A stretch of 64,000 nucleotides of DNA from an uncultured Clostridia bacterium (GCA_947383645.1 CANDEH010000002.1:28349-92348); one strand, 5' to 3'. Counted from the stretch's first letter, positions 41,155 to 50,520 are shown. Numbers and translations: made by a program. Notes: generated by a model from the sequence alone, not told the origin.

Positions 41155-43287
41155 ATGGTATATCTTGCCCATATTGCGCAGGATCATCGCAGGCAAACCG
41201 TATTGGAACACCTGAATGGAACAGCGGAGCTCTGCGCCAGATTTGCTGCTGCCTTTGGAGCGGAAGAACAGGGGAGACTTGCCGGGTTATCGCACGACCT
41301 GGGAAAATACTCTGACGCTTTTCAGCGAAGATTGCAGGGGAGCACAGAGCGTGTGGATCATGCCACAGCCGGTGCGGCAGAATGCTGCAAACTGGGACAG
41401 ATCTGCTCTGCGTTCGCCGTGGCAGGGCACCACGGCGGCCTGCCGGACGGCGGAGGGCTGGGGGACGGACCGGATGAACCCACCTTTCACGGCCGTATGA
41501 AAAAAGCCGCCATGGTGAAGCCGGGGGTCTATGAGGCCTGGCAGAAAGAAATCCAGCTTCCTTTTATTTCCAGACCGGCTTTTTCTGGTCCGCTGGATGA
41601 GATGTTTTTTACCAGAATGCTCTACTCCTGCCTGGTGGACGCGGATTTTCTGGACACAGAAACCTTTATGGCGGGAGCAGAACAGGAGCGGGGCGGCGGA
41701 GATCAAATTGAGGTTCTGGAGGACAGGCTCCGGAACCATATCTCCGGCTGGTTTCCCCCCAGAACGGAGTTGAATCGGGAACGATGCGCCGTGCTGAAGC
41801 GCTGTATGGAACAGGGAGAGGCCCAGACACCGGGACTGTTTACCTTAACCATCCCTACCGGCGGCGGCAAGACGGTGGCATCACTGGCTTTTGCCCTGCG
41901 CCACGCCCGTATTCATGGTCTGCGCCGGATTATTTACGTAATCCCATATACCTCCATCATTGAGCAGAATGCCCAGGTCTTTCGGGATATTCTGGGGGAT
42001 GAAAATGTGCTGGAGCACCACTCCGGCGTTCTGTATGACATAGAAAATGAGGCCAGACCGGAAAATGCCAGGCTGGCCAGGGCGACCGAGAACTGGGACA
42101 TGCCGGTAGTGGTGACCACGGCGGTGCAGTTTTTTGAATCTCTTTTTGCAAACCGATCTTCCCAGTGTCGTAAGCTGCACAACCTTGCAAAAAGCGTCAT
42201 TATTTTTGACGAGGCCCAAATGCTGCCCATCCCCTATCTGCGCCCCTGCGTCTTTGCCGTCGCACAGCTGGTGGAGCATTACGGGACTTCCGCCGTGCTT
42301 TGCACCGCCACACAGCCCGCTTTGGACGGAATCTTCAGGGAATTCCTGCCCGGCCGGTCCGCGGCGGAGATCTGTCCGCCGGAGGTATTTCACAGGGAGA
42401 TATTCCGGCGGGTTGAATTTCGGCGGGAAGAGAGACTGTCTTGGGAAGCGTTGGCAAAACAGCTCCATGCCCAAAGACAGGTCCTGTGTATTGTAAACAG
42501 CAGGAAAAGCGCGCAGGCAGTCTTTGCCCTTCTGGACGCGGAGGGAGCGTTTCATCTGTCTACCCTGATGTGCCCTGTCCACCGCAAGGCAATGCTGGAA
42601 AAAATACGGGCGCGGCTGAGGGAGGGCCTGCCCTGCCGCGTGGTGTCCACCTCCCTGATTGAGGCCGGAGTGGATGTGGACTTTCCGGCGGTTTTTCGGG
42701 AGGAAGCGGGCTTGGACTCCATCTTGCAGGCGGCGGGGCGATGCAACCGGGAGGGGAGACGTCCCGCTGAGGAGAGTATCGTTACCATATTTCAGAGTGA
42801 GGCTGCTCCGCCGTCCCTGCTGGAAATTCCCATAGGCGCGGGGCGTGCGGTACTGAAGCGCTGTGACCAGCTGGACAGTCCGGAGGCTATCCGCTATTAT
42901 TTCCAGGAGCTACTGAGTTTGAAAGGCCCCGAGGCCCTGGACAGCAAGCATATCCTTGCCATGATGGAGCGGGAACCCATGCCTTTCCGAAAAGTTTCCG
43001 GAGAATTCCATCTGATCGACAACGAAACAAAAACTGTCTATATCCCTTTGGACAGGGGAGAGGAACTGGTGCGGCAGCTCCGGGCGGGGGAGCGCAGCCG
43101 AAAGCTCTTCCGGGAACTGGGACAGTACAGCGTCTCCATATATCCGCATCATTTTCAGGCTCTGGACATGGCGGGCGACTTGGAGATACTGGAGGATGGG
43201 ACCGCAGTTTTGAATAATTTGGCGCTGTATGATAACAATACCGGGCTGTCACTGACGTCTAACAGCGGGAAAGGACTATTTATCTGA
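41155..43287 (+). CDS. cas3: CRISPR Cas3 nuclease-helicase, type I-C
   Basis: 710-aa effector that unwinds and degrades target DNA after Cascade binding. The N-terminal HD nuclease has H19, H47-D48 (LSHDLGKYSDAF), H69 and H92-H93 (GHHGGLPDGG). The helicase has Walker A IPTGGGKT at 233-240, DEAQ at 352-355 (in place of the usual DEVH/DExH), TATQPAL motif III and QAAGRCNREGR motif VI. ATG 41155 follows GAGAGGGGGAAGACC. It normally heads the I-C operon; here it is alone, downstream of the array. Confidence 0.95.
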   Translation: MVYLAHIAQDHRRQTVLEHLNGTAELCARFAAAFGAEEQGRLAGLSHDLGKYSDAFQRRLQGSTERVDHATAGAAECCKLGQICSAFAVAGHHGGLPDGGGLGDGPDEPTFHGRMKKAAMVKPGVYEAWQKEIQLPFISRPAFSGPLDEMFFTRMLYSCLVDADFLDTETFMAGAEQERGGGDQIEVLEDRLRNHISGWFPPRTELNRERCAVLKRCMEQGEAQTPGLFTLTIPTGGGKTVASLAFALRHARIHGLRRIIYVIPYTSIIEQNAQVFRDILGDENVLEHHSGVLYDIENEARPENARLARATENWDMPVVVTTAVQFFESLFANRSSQCRKLHNLAKSVIIFDEAQMLPIPYLRPCVFAVAQLVEHYGTSAVLCTATQPALDGIFREFLPGRSAAEICPPEVFHREIFRRVEFRREERLSWEALAKQLHAQRQVLCIVNSRKSAQAVFALLDAEGAFHLSTLMCPVHRKAMLEKIRARLREGLPCRVVSTSLIEAGVDVDFPAVFREEAGLDSILQAAGRCNREGRRPAEESIVTIFQSEAAPPSLLEIPIGAGRAVLKRCDQLDSPEAIRYYFQELLSLKGPEALDSKHILAMMEREPMPFRKVSGEFHLIDNETKTVYIPLDRGEELVRQLRAGERSRKLFRELGQYSVSIYPHHFQALDMAGDLEILEDGTAVLNNLALYDNNTGLSLTSNSGKGLFI

Positions 43288-43299
43288 ATAGATATAGCT

Positions 43300-43325
43300 G
43301 GGGCGGCAGAATACTCTGCCGCCCC
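43300..43325 (+). terminator. Hairpin after cas3
   Basis: GGGGCGGCAGA pairs with TCTGCCGCCCC around ATAC. The following ATACTG is not a T run, so strength is uncertain. Confidence 0.6.
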
Positions 43326-43352
43326 ATACTGTGCCAAATGGCCTTTCTCGTA

Positions 43353-43520
43353 ATTTCATTCACGTCTCCCGGGTGGGAGACGACTCGGCTTTGTGTGGGC
43401 GCTGGGGGAGCCTACCGGCATTTCAATCCACGCCTCCCGTCTGGGGGGCGACCAAGAGGGTCTTTCTCTTTACAAGTCCATATACGAATTTCAATCCACA
43501 CCTGTCATCGAAGGCGAAAT
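43353..43520 (-). CRISPR. Decayed inverted CRISPR mini-array, 3 repeats and 2 spacers
   Basis: Reverse-complement copies of the I-C repeat lie at 43353-43384 (degenerate, 32 bases), 43420-43452 (ATTTCAATCCACGCCTCCCG then variable loop, near consensus) and 43488-about 43520 (only ATTTCAATCCAC well kept). The two gaps, 43385-43419 and 43453-43487, are both 35 bases, the spacer length of the main array. In the first repeat the stem has changed on both sides (CGTCTCCC/GGGAGACG), keeping the pairing. No leader was recognised. Confidence 0.85.
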
Positions 43521-43547
43521 GAATGACAACACATTTTTCTGCTTCTT

Positions 43548-43576
43548 TTGACAAGATGGAAATAGTATGTTAAAGT
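43548..43576 (+). promoter_or_regulatory. Sigma-A promoter of dnaE
   Basis: TTGACA 43548-43553 and TAAAGT 43571-43576 with 17-base spacer, about 75 bases before the dnaE start. Confidence 0.7.
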
Positions 43577-43653
43577 CTAAAACAGGTACGATACCATCCA
43601 TCGCCAAACACACAGTGCTGTAAAATATCTTCTGTCTGAAAGGGGGATTCCCC

Positions 43654-46600
43654 ATGTCATTTGTCCATCTCCACGTCCATACCGAGTACAGCCTTCTGGA
43701 CGGCGCCTGCCGGATCAAGGGGCTGGTGAAGCGAGTGAAGGAGCTGGGTCAGAGCGCGGTGGCCATCACCGACCACGGCTGTATGTACGGGGTTATCGAC
43801 TTCTACCGCGCCTGCGTGGCCGAGGGGATCAAGCCCATCATCGGCTGCGAGGTATACATGACGCCTCCCGGGCGGTCCCACCTGGACAAGGTCCACGAGT
43901 TCGACGCCTCCAGCCGTCACCTGGTGCTGCTTTGCAAAAATGAGGAGGGCTACCGGAACCTGAGCTACCTGGTGAGCGTGGGGTATACCGAGGGGTTCTA
44001 CATCAAGCCCCGGATCGACATGGAGCTTCTCCTGCAGCACTGCGGGGGACTCATCGCCCTGTCGGCCTGCCTGGCCGGGGAGATCCCCAAAAGAATTTTG
44101 AACCAGGGCTACGACAGCGCCAAAGAGTACGCTCTGGAGATGCAGGCCCTCTTTGGGGAGGGAAATTTCTACCTGGAGCTGCAAAACCACGGCATTCGGG
44201 ATCAGCGGGAGGTGAACCGGGCCCTGCTGCGCCTCCACGAGGAGACGGGTATCCCCCTGGTGTGCACCAACGACTGCCACTACCTGAGCAAGGAGGACGC
44301 GGAGACCCACGACGTGCTGCTGTGCATCCAGACGGGGAAGACCGTGGACGACGAGAATCGGATGCGCTACGAGCCCCGGAACTTCTACGTCCGGTCCACC
44401 GAGGAGATGGAGAGCCTCTTTGACGGCTACCCGGAGGCGGTGGCCAACACCCAGCGGATTGCGGACCTGTGCGATCTCTCCTTCACCTTTGGCAAGTACC
44501 ACCTGCCCCAGTTCCCCCTGCCGGAGGGGGAGGAGGACGCCTTTGCCTACCTCCAGAAGCTCTGCGAGGCCGGGTTTGTCCGGCGCTATGGGGACAGCCA
44601 CCCGGAGTACCGGGAGCAGCTGGCCTACGAGCTGAACATGATCCAGCGGATGGGGTTTACCGACTACTTCCTGATTGTCTCAGACTTTGTGAACTACGCC
44701 CGCAGCGTGAATATCCCTGTGGGTCCCGGCCGGGGCAGCGCCGCGGGGAGCATTGTCTCCTACTGCCTGGCCATCACCGACGTGGACCCCATGCAGTACG
44801 GTCTGTATTTCGAGCGGTTTCTGAATCCCGAGCGGGTGAGTATGCCGGATATCGACATGGACTTCGGCGACACCCGCCGGGACGAGGTCTTCGACTACGT
44901 CCAGCGCAAGTACGGCGCGGACCACGTGGCCCACATCGTCACCTTCGGCACCATGGCCGCCCGGGGGGCCATCCGGGACGTGGGCCGGGTGCTGAACATG
45001 CCCTACGCCGACGTGGACGCGGTGGCCAAGCAGGTGCCCAGCGGGCCCAACAACCTGCACATCTCCCTCTCGGAGGCCCTGCGCCTCTCCAAGCCCCTGA
45101 AGGACCTGTACGACGGCGACCCCCAGATCAAAAAGCTCATCGACACCGCCCAGTCCTTAGAGGGGATGCCCCGTCACGCCTCCACCCATGCCGCCGGCGT
45201 GGTGATTACGAAGGAGCCGGTAGTAAACTACGTGCCCCTGGCCACCAACGACGATACCGTGGTCTGCCAGTACACCATGGTGACCTTGGAGGAGCTGGGC
45301 CTTCTCAAGATGGACTTCCTGGCCCTGCGGAACCTGACGGTGCTGGAAGACGCGGTGCAGATGCTCCGCCGGCGGGAGCCGGACTTTGACCTGAAAAACA
45401 TCCCCGAGGACGACCAGGCGGTGTTCGACATGCTGACGGCAGGGAAGACCAGCGGCGTATTCCAGATGGAGTCGGCGGGGATGACCGGGGTCTGCGTGGG
45501 CCTCAAGCCCCAGTCTATCGAGGACCTGACCGCCATCGTAGCGCTGTACCGCCCGGGACCCATGGACTCCATCCCTCGGTTCATCGCCTGCAAGCACGAC
45601 CCCAAGCTGGTGACCTATAAGCACCCGTCCCTGGAGCCGATTTTGTCCATCACCTACGGCTGCATCGTCTACCAGGAGCAGGTACTGAAGGTTTTCCAGC
45701 AGTTAGCGGGGTACTCCCTGGGACAGGCGGACATGGTCCGTCGGGCCATGAGCAAGAAGAAACGCAAGGAGATCGAGCGGGAGCGGCAGTCCTTCATCTA
45801 CGGAGATCCGGAACGAAAGATAGCCGGATGCGTGGCAAACGGCATTCCGGAGGACACGGCTAAGGCCATCTATGAGGAGATCGACGCTTTCGCCGAGTAC
45901 GCCTTCAACAAGGCCCACGCGGTGAGCTACGCCATCGTGGCCTACCAGACCGCCTGGTTCAAGCTCCACCACCCCCGGGAGTACATGGCGGCGCTGCTGA
46001 CCAGCGTACTGGGCAACTCCGATAAGGTGTCCGAGTATATCGCTGAGTGTAAGGATTGGGGAATTGCCCTGCTGCCCCCGGATGTGAACCGCTCCTGCGA
46101 CAGCTTCACCGTGGAGGAGGGGGGCATTCGCTTCGGTCTGGTGGCCATCAAGAATATCGGCCGCTCCTTTATCCAGTCGGTGATGGGAGAGCGGGAGGCA
46201 AACGGGCCCTTCCTCAGCTTTCAGGATTTCTGCCAGCGCCTCAGCGGGGCGGACATGAACAAGCGGGCGGTGGAGAATCTGATCCGCGCCGGGGCCTTCG
46301 ACAGTCTGGGCGCCCGCCGGTCCCAGCTCATCGCCGTCCATGAGCGGGTGCTGGACAGTATCAGTGACAGCCGGCGGCAGAATCTGGAGGGGCAGATGGA
46401 TTTCTTCGGCCTCTCCGGGGAGCCCCGTCACACGGAGATTCCCCTGCCGGATATCCCGGAGTACACGGCGGGGGAGAGAATGACCATGGAGAAGGAGACC
46501 ACCGGCCTCTACCTCTCCGGCCATCCCATGGACGCCTACCGCGGGGCGGCAAAAAAGGTGGGGGCGGTACCCATCGCCCGTATCCATGAGGATTTTGACA

Positions 46601-47136
46601 GAGAGGACGGCCCTCAGCGCTTCCAGGACGGCCAGCGGGTGACCATCGCCGGCGTAATCACGGCCAACAGAACCAAGACCACACGGAACAACTCCCTCAT
46701 GGCCTATGTCACTGTGGAGGACGACACCTCCTCTATCGAGCTGCTGTGCTTCAGCCGGACAATTCAGACCTGCGGGGCCTATCTCCGGGTCAACCAGAGC
46801 GTGGTGATCCGGGGGAAGCTCTCCGCCCGGGATGAAAAGGCGGTGCAGATCCTCTGCGACAGCGTCGCCCCCCTCACTGAGAACCCTGACGCACTGGCGC
46901 TGCCGGGGGAGGGGGAGAACGTGGCCGGCGAGACGGTTTACCTGCGGCTGGAGAGTGCGGAGGGGAGGGACTTCCGCTATTTGCAGCTGCTTCTACAGAT
47001 GTTCCCCGGCCAGACCCCGGTGAAAATCCGTTTGAAAGATACCGGCCGGCTGCTGGGAGCCTCCTGTACCCTCCGCGCCTCCCTGATAAGGGAGCTGAGG
47101 GAGGTGTACGGGGAGGAAAACGTGGTAATCAAGTAG
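43654..47136 (+). CDS. dnaE: DNA polymerase III alpha subunit DnaE
   Basis: 1160-aa replicative polymerase subunit. Order of domains: PHP domain from HLHVHTEYSLLDGA at the N-terminus, polymerase palm with GPGRGSAAGSIVSYCL and the catalytic MPDIDMDFGDTRRDE, tau-binding and HhH region, then an OB fold (QRVTIAGVITANRTKTTRNN). This is the DnaE form, not PolC. ATG 43654 follows GAAAGGGGGATTCCCC. Full length; single gene with its own promoter. Confidence 0.97.
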   Translation: MSFVHLHVHTEYSLLDGACRIKGLVKRVKELGQSAVAITDHGCMYGVIDFYRACVAEGIKPIIGCEVYMTPPGRSHLDKVHEFDASSRHLVLLCKNEEGYRNLSYLVSVGYTEGFYIKPRIDMELLLQHCGGLIALSACLAGEIPKRILNQGYDSAKEYALEMQALFGEGNFYLELQNHGIRDQREVNRALLRLHEETGIPLVCTNDCHYLSKEDAETHDVLLCIQTGKTVDDENRMRYEPRNFYVRSTEEMESLFDGYPEAVANTQRIADLCDLSFTFGKYHLPQFPLPEGEEDAFAYLQKLCEAGFVRRYGDSHPEYREQLAYELNMIQRMGFTDYFLIVSDFVNYARSVNIPVGPGRGSAAGSIVSYCLAITDVDPMQYGLYFERFLNPERVSMPDIDMDFGDTRRDEVFDYVQRKYGADHVAHIVTFGTMAARGAIRDVGRVLNMPYADVDAVAKQVPSGPNNLHISLSEALRLSKPLKDLYDGDPQIKKLIDTAQSLEGMPRHASTHAAGVVITKEPVVNYVPLATNDDTVVCQYTMVTLEELGLLKMDFLALRNLTVLEDAVQMLRRREPDFDLKNIPEDDQAVFDMLTAGKTSGVFQMESAGMTGVCVGLKPQSIEDLTAIVALYRPGPMDSIPRFIACKHDPKLVTYKHPSLEPILSITYGCIVYQEQVLKVFQQLAGYSLGQADMVRRAMSKKKRKEIERERQSFIYGDPERKIAGCVANGIPEDTAKAIYEEIDAFAEYAFNKAHAVSYAIVAYQTAWFKLHHPREYMAALLTSVLGNSDKVSEYIAECKDWGIALLPPDVNRSCDSFTVEEGGIRFGLVAIKNIGRSFIQSVMGEREANGPFLSFQDFCQRLSGADMNKRAVENLIRAGAFDSLGARRSQLIAVHERVLDSISDSRRQNLEGQMDFFGLSGEPRHTEIPLPDIPEYTAGERMTMEKETTGLYLSGHPMDAYRGAAKKVGAVPIARIHEDFDREDGPQRFQDGQRVTIAGVITANRTKTTRNNSLMAYVTVEDDTSSIELLCFSRTIQTCGAYLRVNQSVVIRGKLSARDEKAVQILCDSVAPLTENPDALALPGEGENVAGETVYLRLESAEGRDFRYLQLLLQMFPGQTPVKIRLKDTGRLLGASCTLRASLIRELREVYGEENVVIK

Positions 47137-47153
47137 ATGGGATGAGAAGTATC

Positions 47154-47184
47154 AGCGGGACAGTCCTGAGCGGACTGTCCCGCT
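47154..47184 (+). terminator. Hairpin after dnaE
   Basis: AGCGGGACAGTCC pairs with GGACTGTCCCGCT around five bases; GTATAATCTTA follows. Stable stem, weak T run. Confidence 0.65.
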
Positions 47185-47301
47185 GTATAATCTTATGGTA
47201 GCCTTTCCTGCCGTACCGCTCCGGCAGAGGGAACATCCGTTTTCGGCTCAAGGGCAGAAACGCTCCCATTCCGCCCGGCTGTCCCCGCTGAACCGGGCCG
47301 C

Positions 47302-47826
47302 TCACTCCTCATACAGGGCGCTGATGATTCTGGAATACAGCGTTTCGGCGTCTTTTCGAAACCGCTTTTGCAGCTCTTTGGCCATGGCCTCCTTTGTCAC
47401 CAGCAGCTCCAGCTTCATCACGCTCTCCTGCTCGTCGCTGAGAGAGAGCGCCACCGTGTAGCTGCCGGAGGGGCGCCGGCTGATCTCGGCCCCGATGAGA
47501 GCGTTCCGGCGCAGGCGCTGGTTGTAAACGGCGATGTTCTTCTCCGCCTGCATCCGCACAGAGTAGGGAAGGCTGTCCTCGGTAGCGGCGCTGTTGGCGC
47601 GCCCCTTATCGGTGATGGTATACCGCCCGCCGGCAAGGTGCAGATGTTCCGTGCGCACCAGATCGGCCATGCACTGGGAGAAGTCAAAGTAGTCCACGCC
47701 CTCGTCGCACATGGCCAGCTCCTGCAGCGCCTCAAAGGGGACGCTGTCGGAGAGGCGGGCGGCAATGTAGAGAATCAGGAATTTGATTTCCAGCCTGCCG
47801 CTGATAAAACCGCCAAACTGCGGCAT
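47302..47826 (-). CDS. DUF4364 family protein
   Basis: 174 aa with the DUF4364 layout: N-terminal winged-helix-like segment (LEIKFLILYIAARLSDSVPF, DYFDFSQCMADLV, LHLAGGRYTITDKG) and a C-terminal beta/helix domain ending RFRKDAETLYSRIISALYEE. It is probably a small DNA-binding protein of Clostridia, role unknown. ATG 47826 is set by GGAGGGATCTTC upstream on its strand; a longer frame to 47979 is upstream noise. Divergent from the Cys-rich gene. Confidence 0.85.
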   Translation of the reverse strand: MPQFGGFISGRLEIKFLILYIAARLSDSVPFEALQELAMCDEGVDYFDFSQCMADLVRTEHLHLAGGRYTITDKGRANSAATEDSLPYSVRMQAEKNIAVYNQRLRRNALIGAEISRRPSGSYTVALSLSDEQESVMKLELLVTKEAMAKELQKRFRKDAETLYSRIISALYEE

Positions 47827-48011
47827 GAAGATCCCTCCTTTTTGGTCGTGGAATAGGGGTTGTTGGATAGAAGTTGGACAGGAATAGTATACCTCCTCTG
47901 CGGATGTTTGTACAGAGCGAGTTTTTCTCTCCGCGCACCCTTGGCGGCAAAAGGCATACACTGGAATGAAAGAGCACATCTTTCAACAAGTACTTAATAG
48001 GAGGTTTTCCC

Positions 48012-48863
48012 ATGGCCGATAAGATTTTACCCGGCCCCATCAGCAAATGCGCTGACTATAAGGAGGCTGTTTGCATCCATACCAAGAAGATCTATGACTC
48101 CTGCCGCGACAAGGACTGCATCGAGGACCTGCGCTTCTACCCCACGGCGGCGGGGCAGGAGGTGCTCAACCGCGCCATGAACGTCAAGGGGGATAAGGCG
48201 GAACTCCTTTACACCTATATTGACGTGGAGCCTGTGGCCTTCAACCGGGGCTTCTTCACCGTGGATATGCGCTACTTCTACCGGGTAACCCTGTGCGCCT
48301 ACGTGGGGTGCCCCCGACCGGTGGAGGTGGAGGGCCTGTGCGTCTTTGACAAGCGGGTGATCCTCTTCGGCAGCGAGGGCAGCGCCAAGATCTTCTCCTC
48401 CAAGGTCCGCGTGGACGGCCTGGACCGCCAGCTCCTGGAGCAGAGCAATATGCCCATCGCCGTGGTGGAGGCGGTGGACCCCATGATCCTGGACGCCAAG
48501 CTCCTGGAGTGCTGCGACCACCGCTGCTGCGACTGCGACCTGTGCGAGATCCCGCCCTGCGTGTGCCAGTGCTTCAACTGCGATCTCACCATGGGCGACG
48601 ACTGCCGCCGGGTCTTCATCACCCTGGGCCAGTTCTCCATCGTCCGTCTGGAGCGGGACAGCCAGCTGCTGATCCCCGTACTGGACTACTGCCTGCCCGA
48701 CAAGGAGTGCACCGGCAGCGGCGGCAACACCAACGGCTGCACCTACGAGGACCCCTGCGAGCTCTTCAGCACCATTGCTTTCCCAGTGGGTGAGTTCTTC
48801 CCCCCCAACACGGTGGACTGCGGCTGCTGCGATACCAGACCCGGCTGCGGCTGCGGCCGGTAA
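48012..48863 (+). CDS. Cysteine-rich protein of unknown function, 283 aa
   Basis: No signal peptide or membrane helix. The N-terminal 170 residues are mixed alpha/beta (VLNRAMNVKGDKAELLYTYI, FFTVDMRYFYRVTLCAYVGC). A cysteine cluster follows, CCDHRCCDCDLCEIPPCVCQ then CFNCD, and the C-terminus ends CGCCDTRPGCGCGR. This resembles crosslinked spore-coat or exosporium proteins, and the species is a spore former, but that is inference. AATAGGAGGTTTTCCC precedes ATG 48012; a strong terminator follows. Confidence 0.7.
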   Translation: MADKILPGPISKCADYKEAVCIHTKKIYDSCRDKDCIEDLRFYPTAAGQEVLNRAMNVKGDKAELLYTYIDVEPVAFNRGFFTVDMRYFYRVTLCAYVGCPRPVEVEGLCVFDKRVILFGSEGSAKIFSSKVRVDGLDRQLLEQSNMPIAVVEAVDPMILDAKLLECCDHRCCDCDLCEIPPCVCQCFNCDLTMGDDCRRVFITLGQFSIVRLERDSQLLIPVLDYCLPDKECTGSGGNTNGCTYEDPCELFSTIAFPVGEFFPPNTVDCGCCDTRPGCGCGR

Positions 48864-48873
48864 GACGAGCCTC

Positions 48874-48908
48874 AAAAAAAGCTGTGCGCGATGCGCACAG
48901 CTTTTTTA
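48874..48908. terminator. Bidirectional rho-independent terminator
   Basis: AAAAAAAGCTGTGCGC, three-base loop, GCGCACAGCTTTTTT. It serves the Cys-rich gene and the converging DUF4180 gene. Confidence 0.92.
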
Positions 48909-48953
48909 TGTTGCCCCCGCGGCGGCGGGCCGTCTGAAACCCCTGACGGGCGG

Positions 48954-49322
48954 TCATGGAATTTGGGCCAGTTTCTCCACAGCCTCCTCCCGGGAGGACA
49001 GAAAAAAGAAGTCTGTTCCGCGGTTGGACTCATAGATGAAATCCTGCAGTGGTTTGCTGGTATAGCGGGAGAAGTCGCCGTAGATGGCGGCCTTGACGCA
49101 GTAGTTGGTCCATTTTTGGAGAACCTCCCCGGCCAGACCGGTGCTGAGGATAAAAAAGTCCTGGAAGAACAGCGCCTTGTCCAGGACGATCCGCGTCGCT
49201 CCTGTCTCGTACCGGACGGTCATCGCCAGTTCCAGGGCGGATTGTGGATCTGTTATAATCTTTTCGTCACTGGAAATAACCGCAATATCCTTTCCGTGGC
49301 GGTGTAAAAGCTCGATTTTCAT
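48954..49322 (-). CDS. DUF4180 domain protein
   Basis: 122 aa of the STAS-like DUF4180 fold: MKIELLHRHGKDIAVISSDE, then ATRIVLDKALFFQDFFIL, LAGEVLQKWTNYCVKAAIYG and DFSRYTSKPLQDFIYESNRG, which match the family throughout. Function unknown. ATG 49322 is preceded on its strand by GAAGGAGAGAATACT; the longer frame to 49379 has no RBS. Confidence 0.88.
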   Translation of the reverse strand: MKIELLHRHGKDIAVISSDEKIITDPQSALELAMTVRYETGATRIVLDKALFFQDFFILSTGLAGEVLQKWTNYCVKAAIYGDFSRYTSKPLQDFIYESNRGTDFFFLSSREEAVEKLAQIP

Positions 49323-49549
49323 AGTATTCTCTCCTTCGTTTGCCGTACAAGTTCCCACTGGGACGACATCATAGCACACCTTGACCTCCCTGTCAAATTT
49401 CTGCCGCCGTTCCGGAGAGGAAGCGGACGATCAGGGGAAAGCGGAGGCCGTAAGAACACTGTGCAGAATATGCGCAGCATTTTTGTGGTCATACCGGGGG
49501 ACAACCCCTCATAGAGTAGGAGCAGAAAGTTGGACAAGGGGGCATGACC

Positions 49550-50446
49550 ATGAATTACGCCGTCAGCCGCTACCAGGAGGCGTGCTCAATGCTGCCGGAG
49601 GAGCTGCGCGCCTGCGCCCTGGCGCTGCCGGAGGAGGCGCAGGGGACAGTGGAGGAGCTGCGGCTGCGGACAGGCTCCCCCCTCACCTGCGCCACACCGG
49701 CGGGGGAGCGGCGGTTGGGGCGGCGGCCTGTGGTCCCCGCGGATCTGGAGCAGGTGCTGGACGCGGTCACCGGCTACTCCCGGTACACCGCCGCCGAGAC
49801 CATGCGTCAGGGCTACCTCACCGCCAAAGGGGGCTTCCGGGTAGGGCTCTGCGGCAGCGCGGTGGTGGAGCGGGGGGAGGTGCGAACGCTCACCGACTTC
49901 TCCTCCCTGGCCATCCGCATTCCCCGGGAGCAGCCGGGGATCGCCCGCCCCCTGCTGGAGCAGCTGACAGAGCAGGGCAGGCCCTGCGGCACCCTGATCC
50001 TGGGTCCGCCGGGGGAGGGCAAGACCACCCTCCTGCGGGATCTGATCCGCCTGCTCTCCGACGAGCTGGGGCTGCGGGTGGCCCTGGCCGACGAGCGGGG
50101 GGAGATCGCCGCCATGTACCGGGGGGCGCCTCAGCTCCAGGTGGGCCGGCACACCGACGTGATGGACGCCTGCCCCAAAGCACTGGCCATCCCGGCGCTG
50201 CTGCGGGCCATGAATCCCCAGGTTATCGCCGTGGACGAGGTAGCCCTCCCCACGGACGTGGAGGCCATGGAGCGGGCGGCCCATGCCGGCACGGCCCTCC
50301 TGGCCACGGTCCACGCCCGCACCCCGGAGGACCTCCGCCGCCGCCCCCTCCTCTCGTCCATGATGGAGCTGGGCATCTTCCAGCGCACCGTCACCATCCG
50401 CAGGGCGGCAAGCGGCGGGAGAAGGTATCAGGTTGAGGAGAATTAG
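49550..50446 (+). CDS. spoIIIAA: Stage III sporulation protein AA, ATPase
   Basis: Secretion-type ATPase thought to power the SpoIIIA-SpoIIQ channel between mother cell and forespore. The 298-aa protein has Walker A GPPGEGKTT at 152-160, Walker B QVIAVDEVAL and LLATVHARTPEDL, as in SpoIIIAA. AAGGGGG is seven bases before ATG 49550 but only one base before the earlier in-frame ATG 49544, so 49550 is preferred. First gene of spoIIIAA-AH. The stop codon lies in a 22-bp inverted repeat that separates it from spoIIIAB. Confidence 0.95.
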   Translation: MNYAVSRYQEACSMLPEELRACALALPEEAQGTVEELRLRTGSPLTCATPAGERRLGRRPVVPADLEQVLDAVTGYSRYTAAETMRQGYLTAKGGFRVGLCGSAVVERGEVRTLTDFSSLAIRIPREQPGIARPLLEQLTEQGRPCGTLILGPPGEGKTTLLRDLIRLLSDELGLRVALADERGEIAAMYRGAPQLQVGRHTDVMDACPKALAIPALLRAMNPQVIAVDEVALPTDVEAMERAAHAGTALLATVHARTPEDLRRRPLLSSMMELGIFQRTVTIRRAASGGRRYQVEEN

Positions 50447-50520
50447 GAATGAGGAATTAGGAGTTAGGAATTAAAGGAAATGCAACATTCAAAGTAATTC
50501 CTAATTCCTCATTCCTAATT
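50441..50520. repeat. 22-bp perfect inverted repeat between spoIIIAA and spoIIIAB
   Basis: The left arm (50441-50462, AATTAGGAATGAGGAATTAG and two more bases) pairs exactly with the right arm (50499-50520). The arms are made of ATTAGGA units. The left arm contains the spoIIIAA stop codon. No target duplication is evident. Confidence 0.85.
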
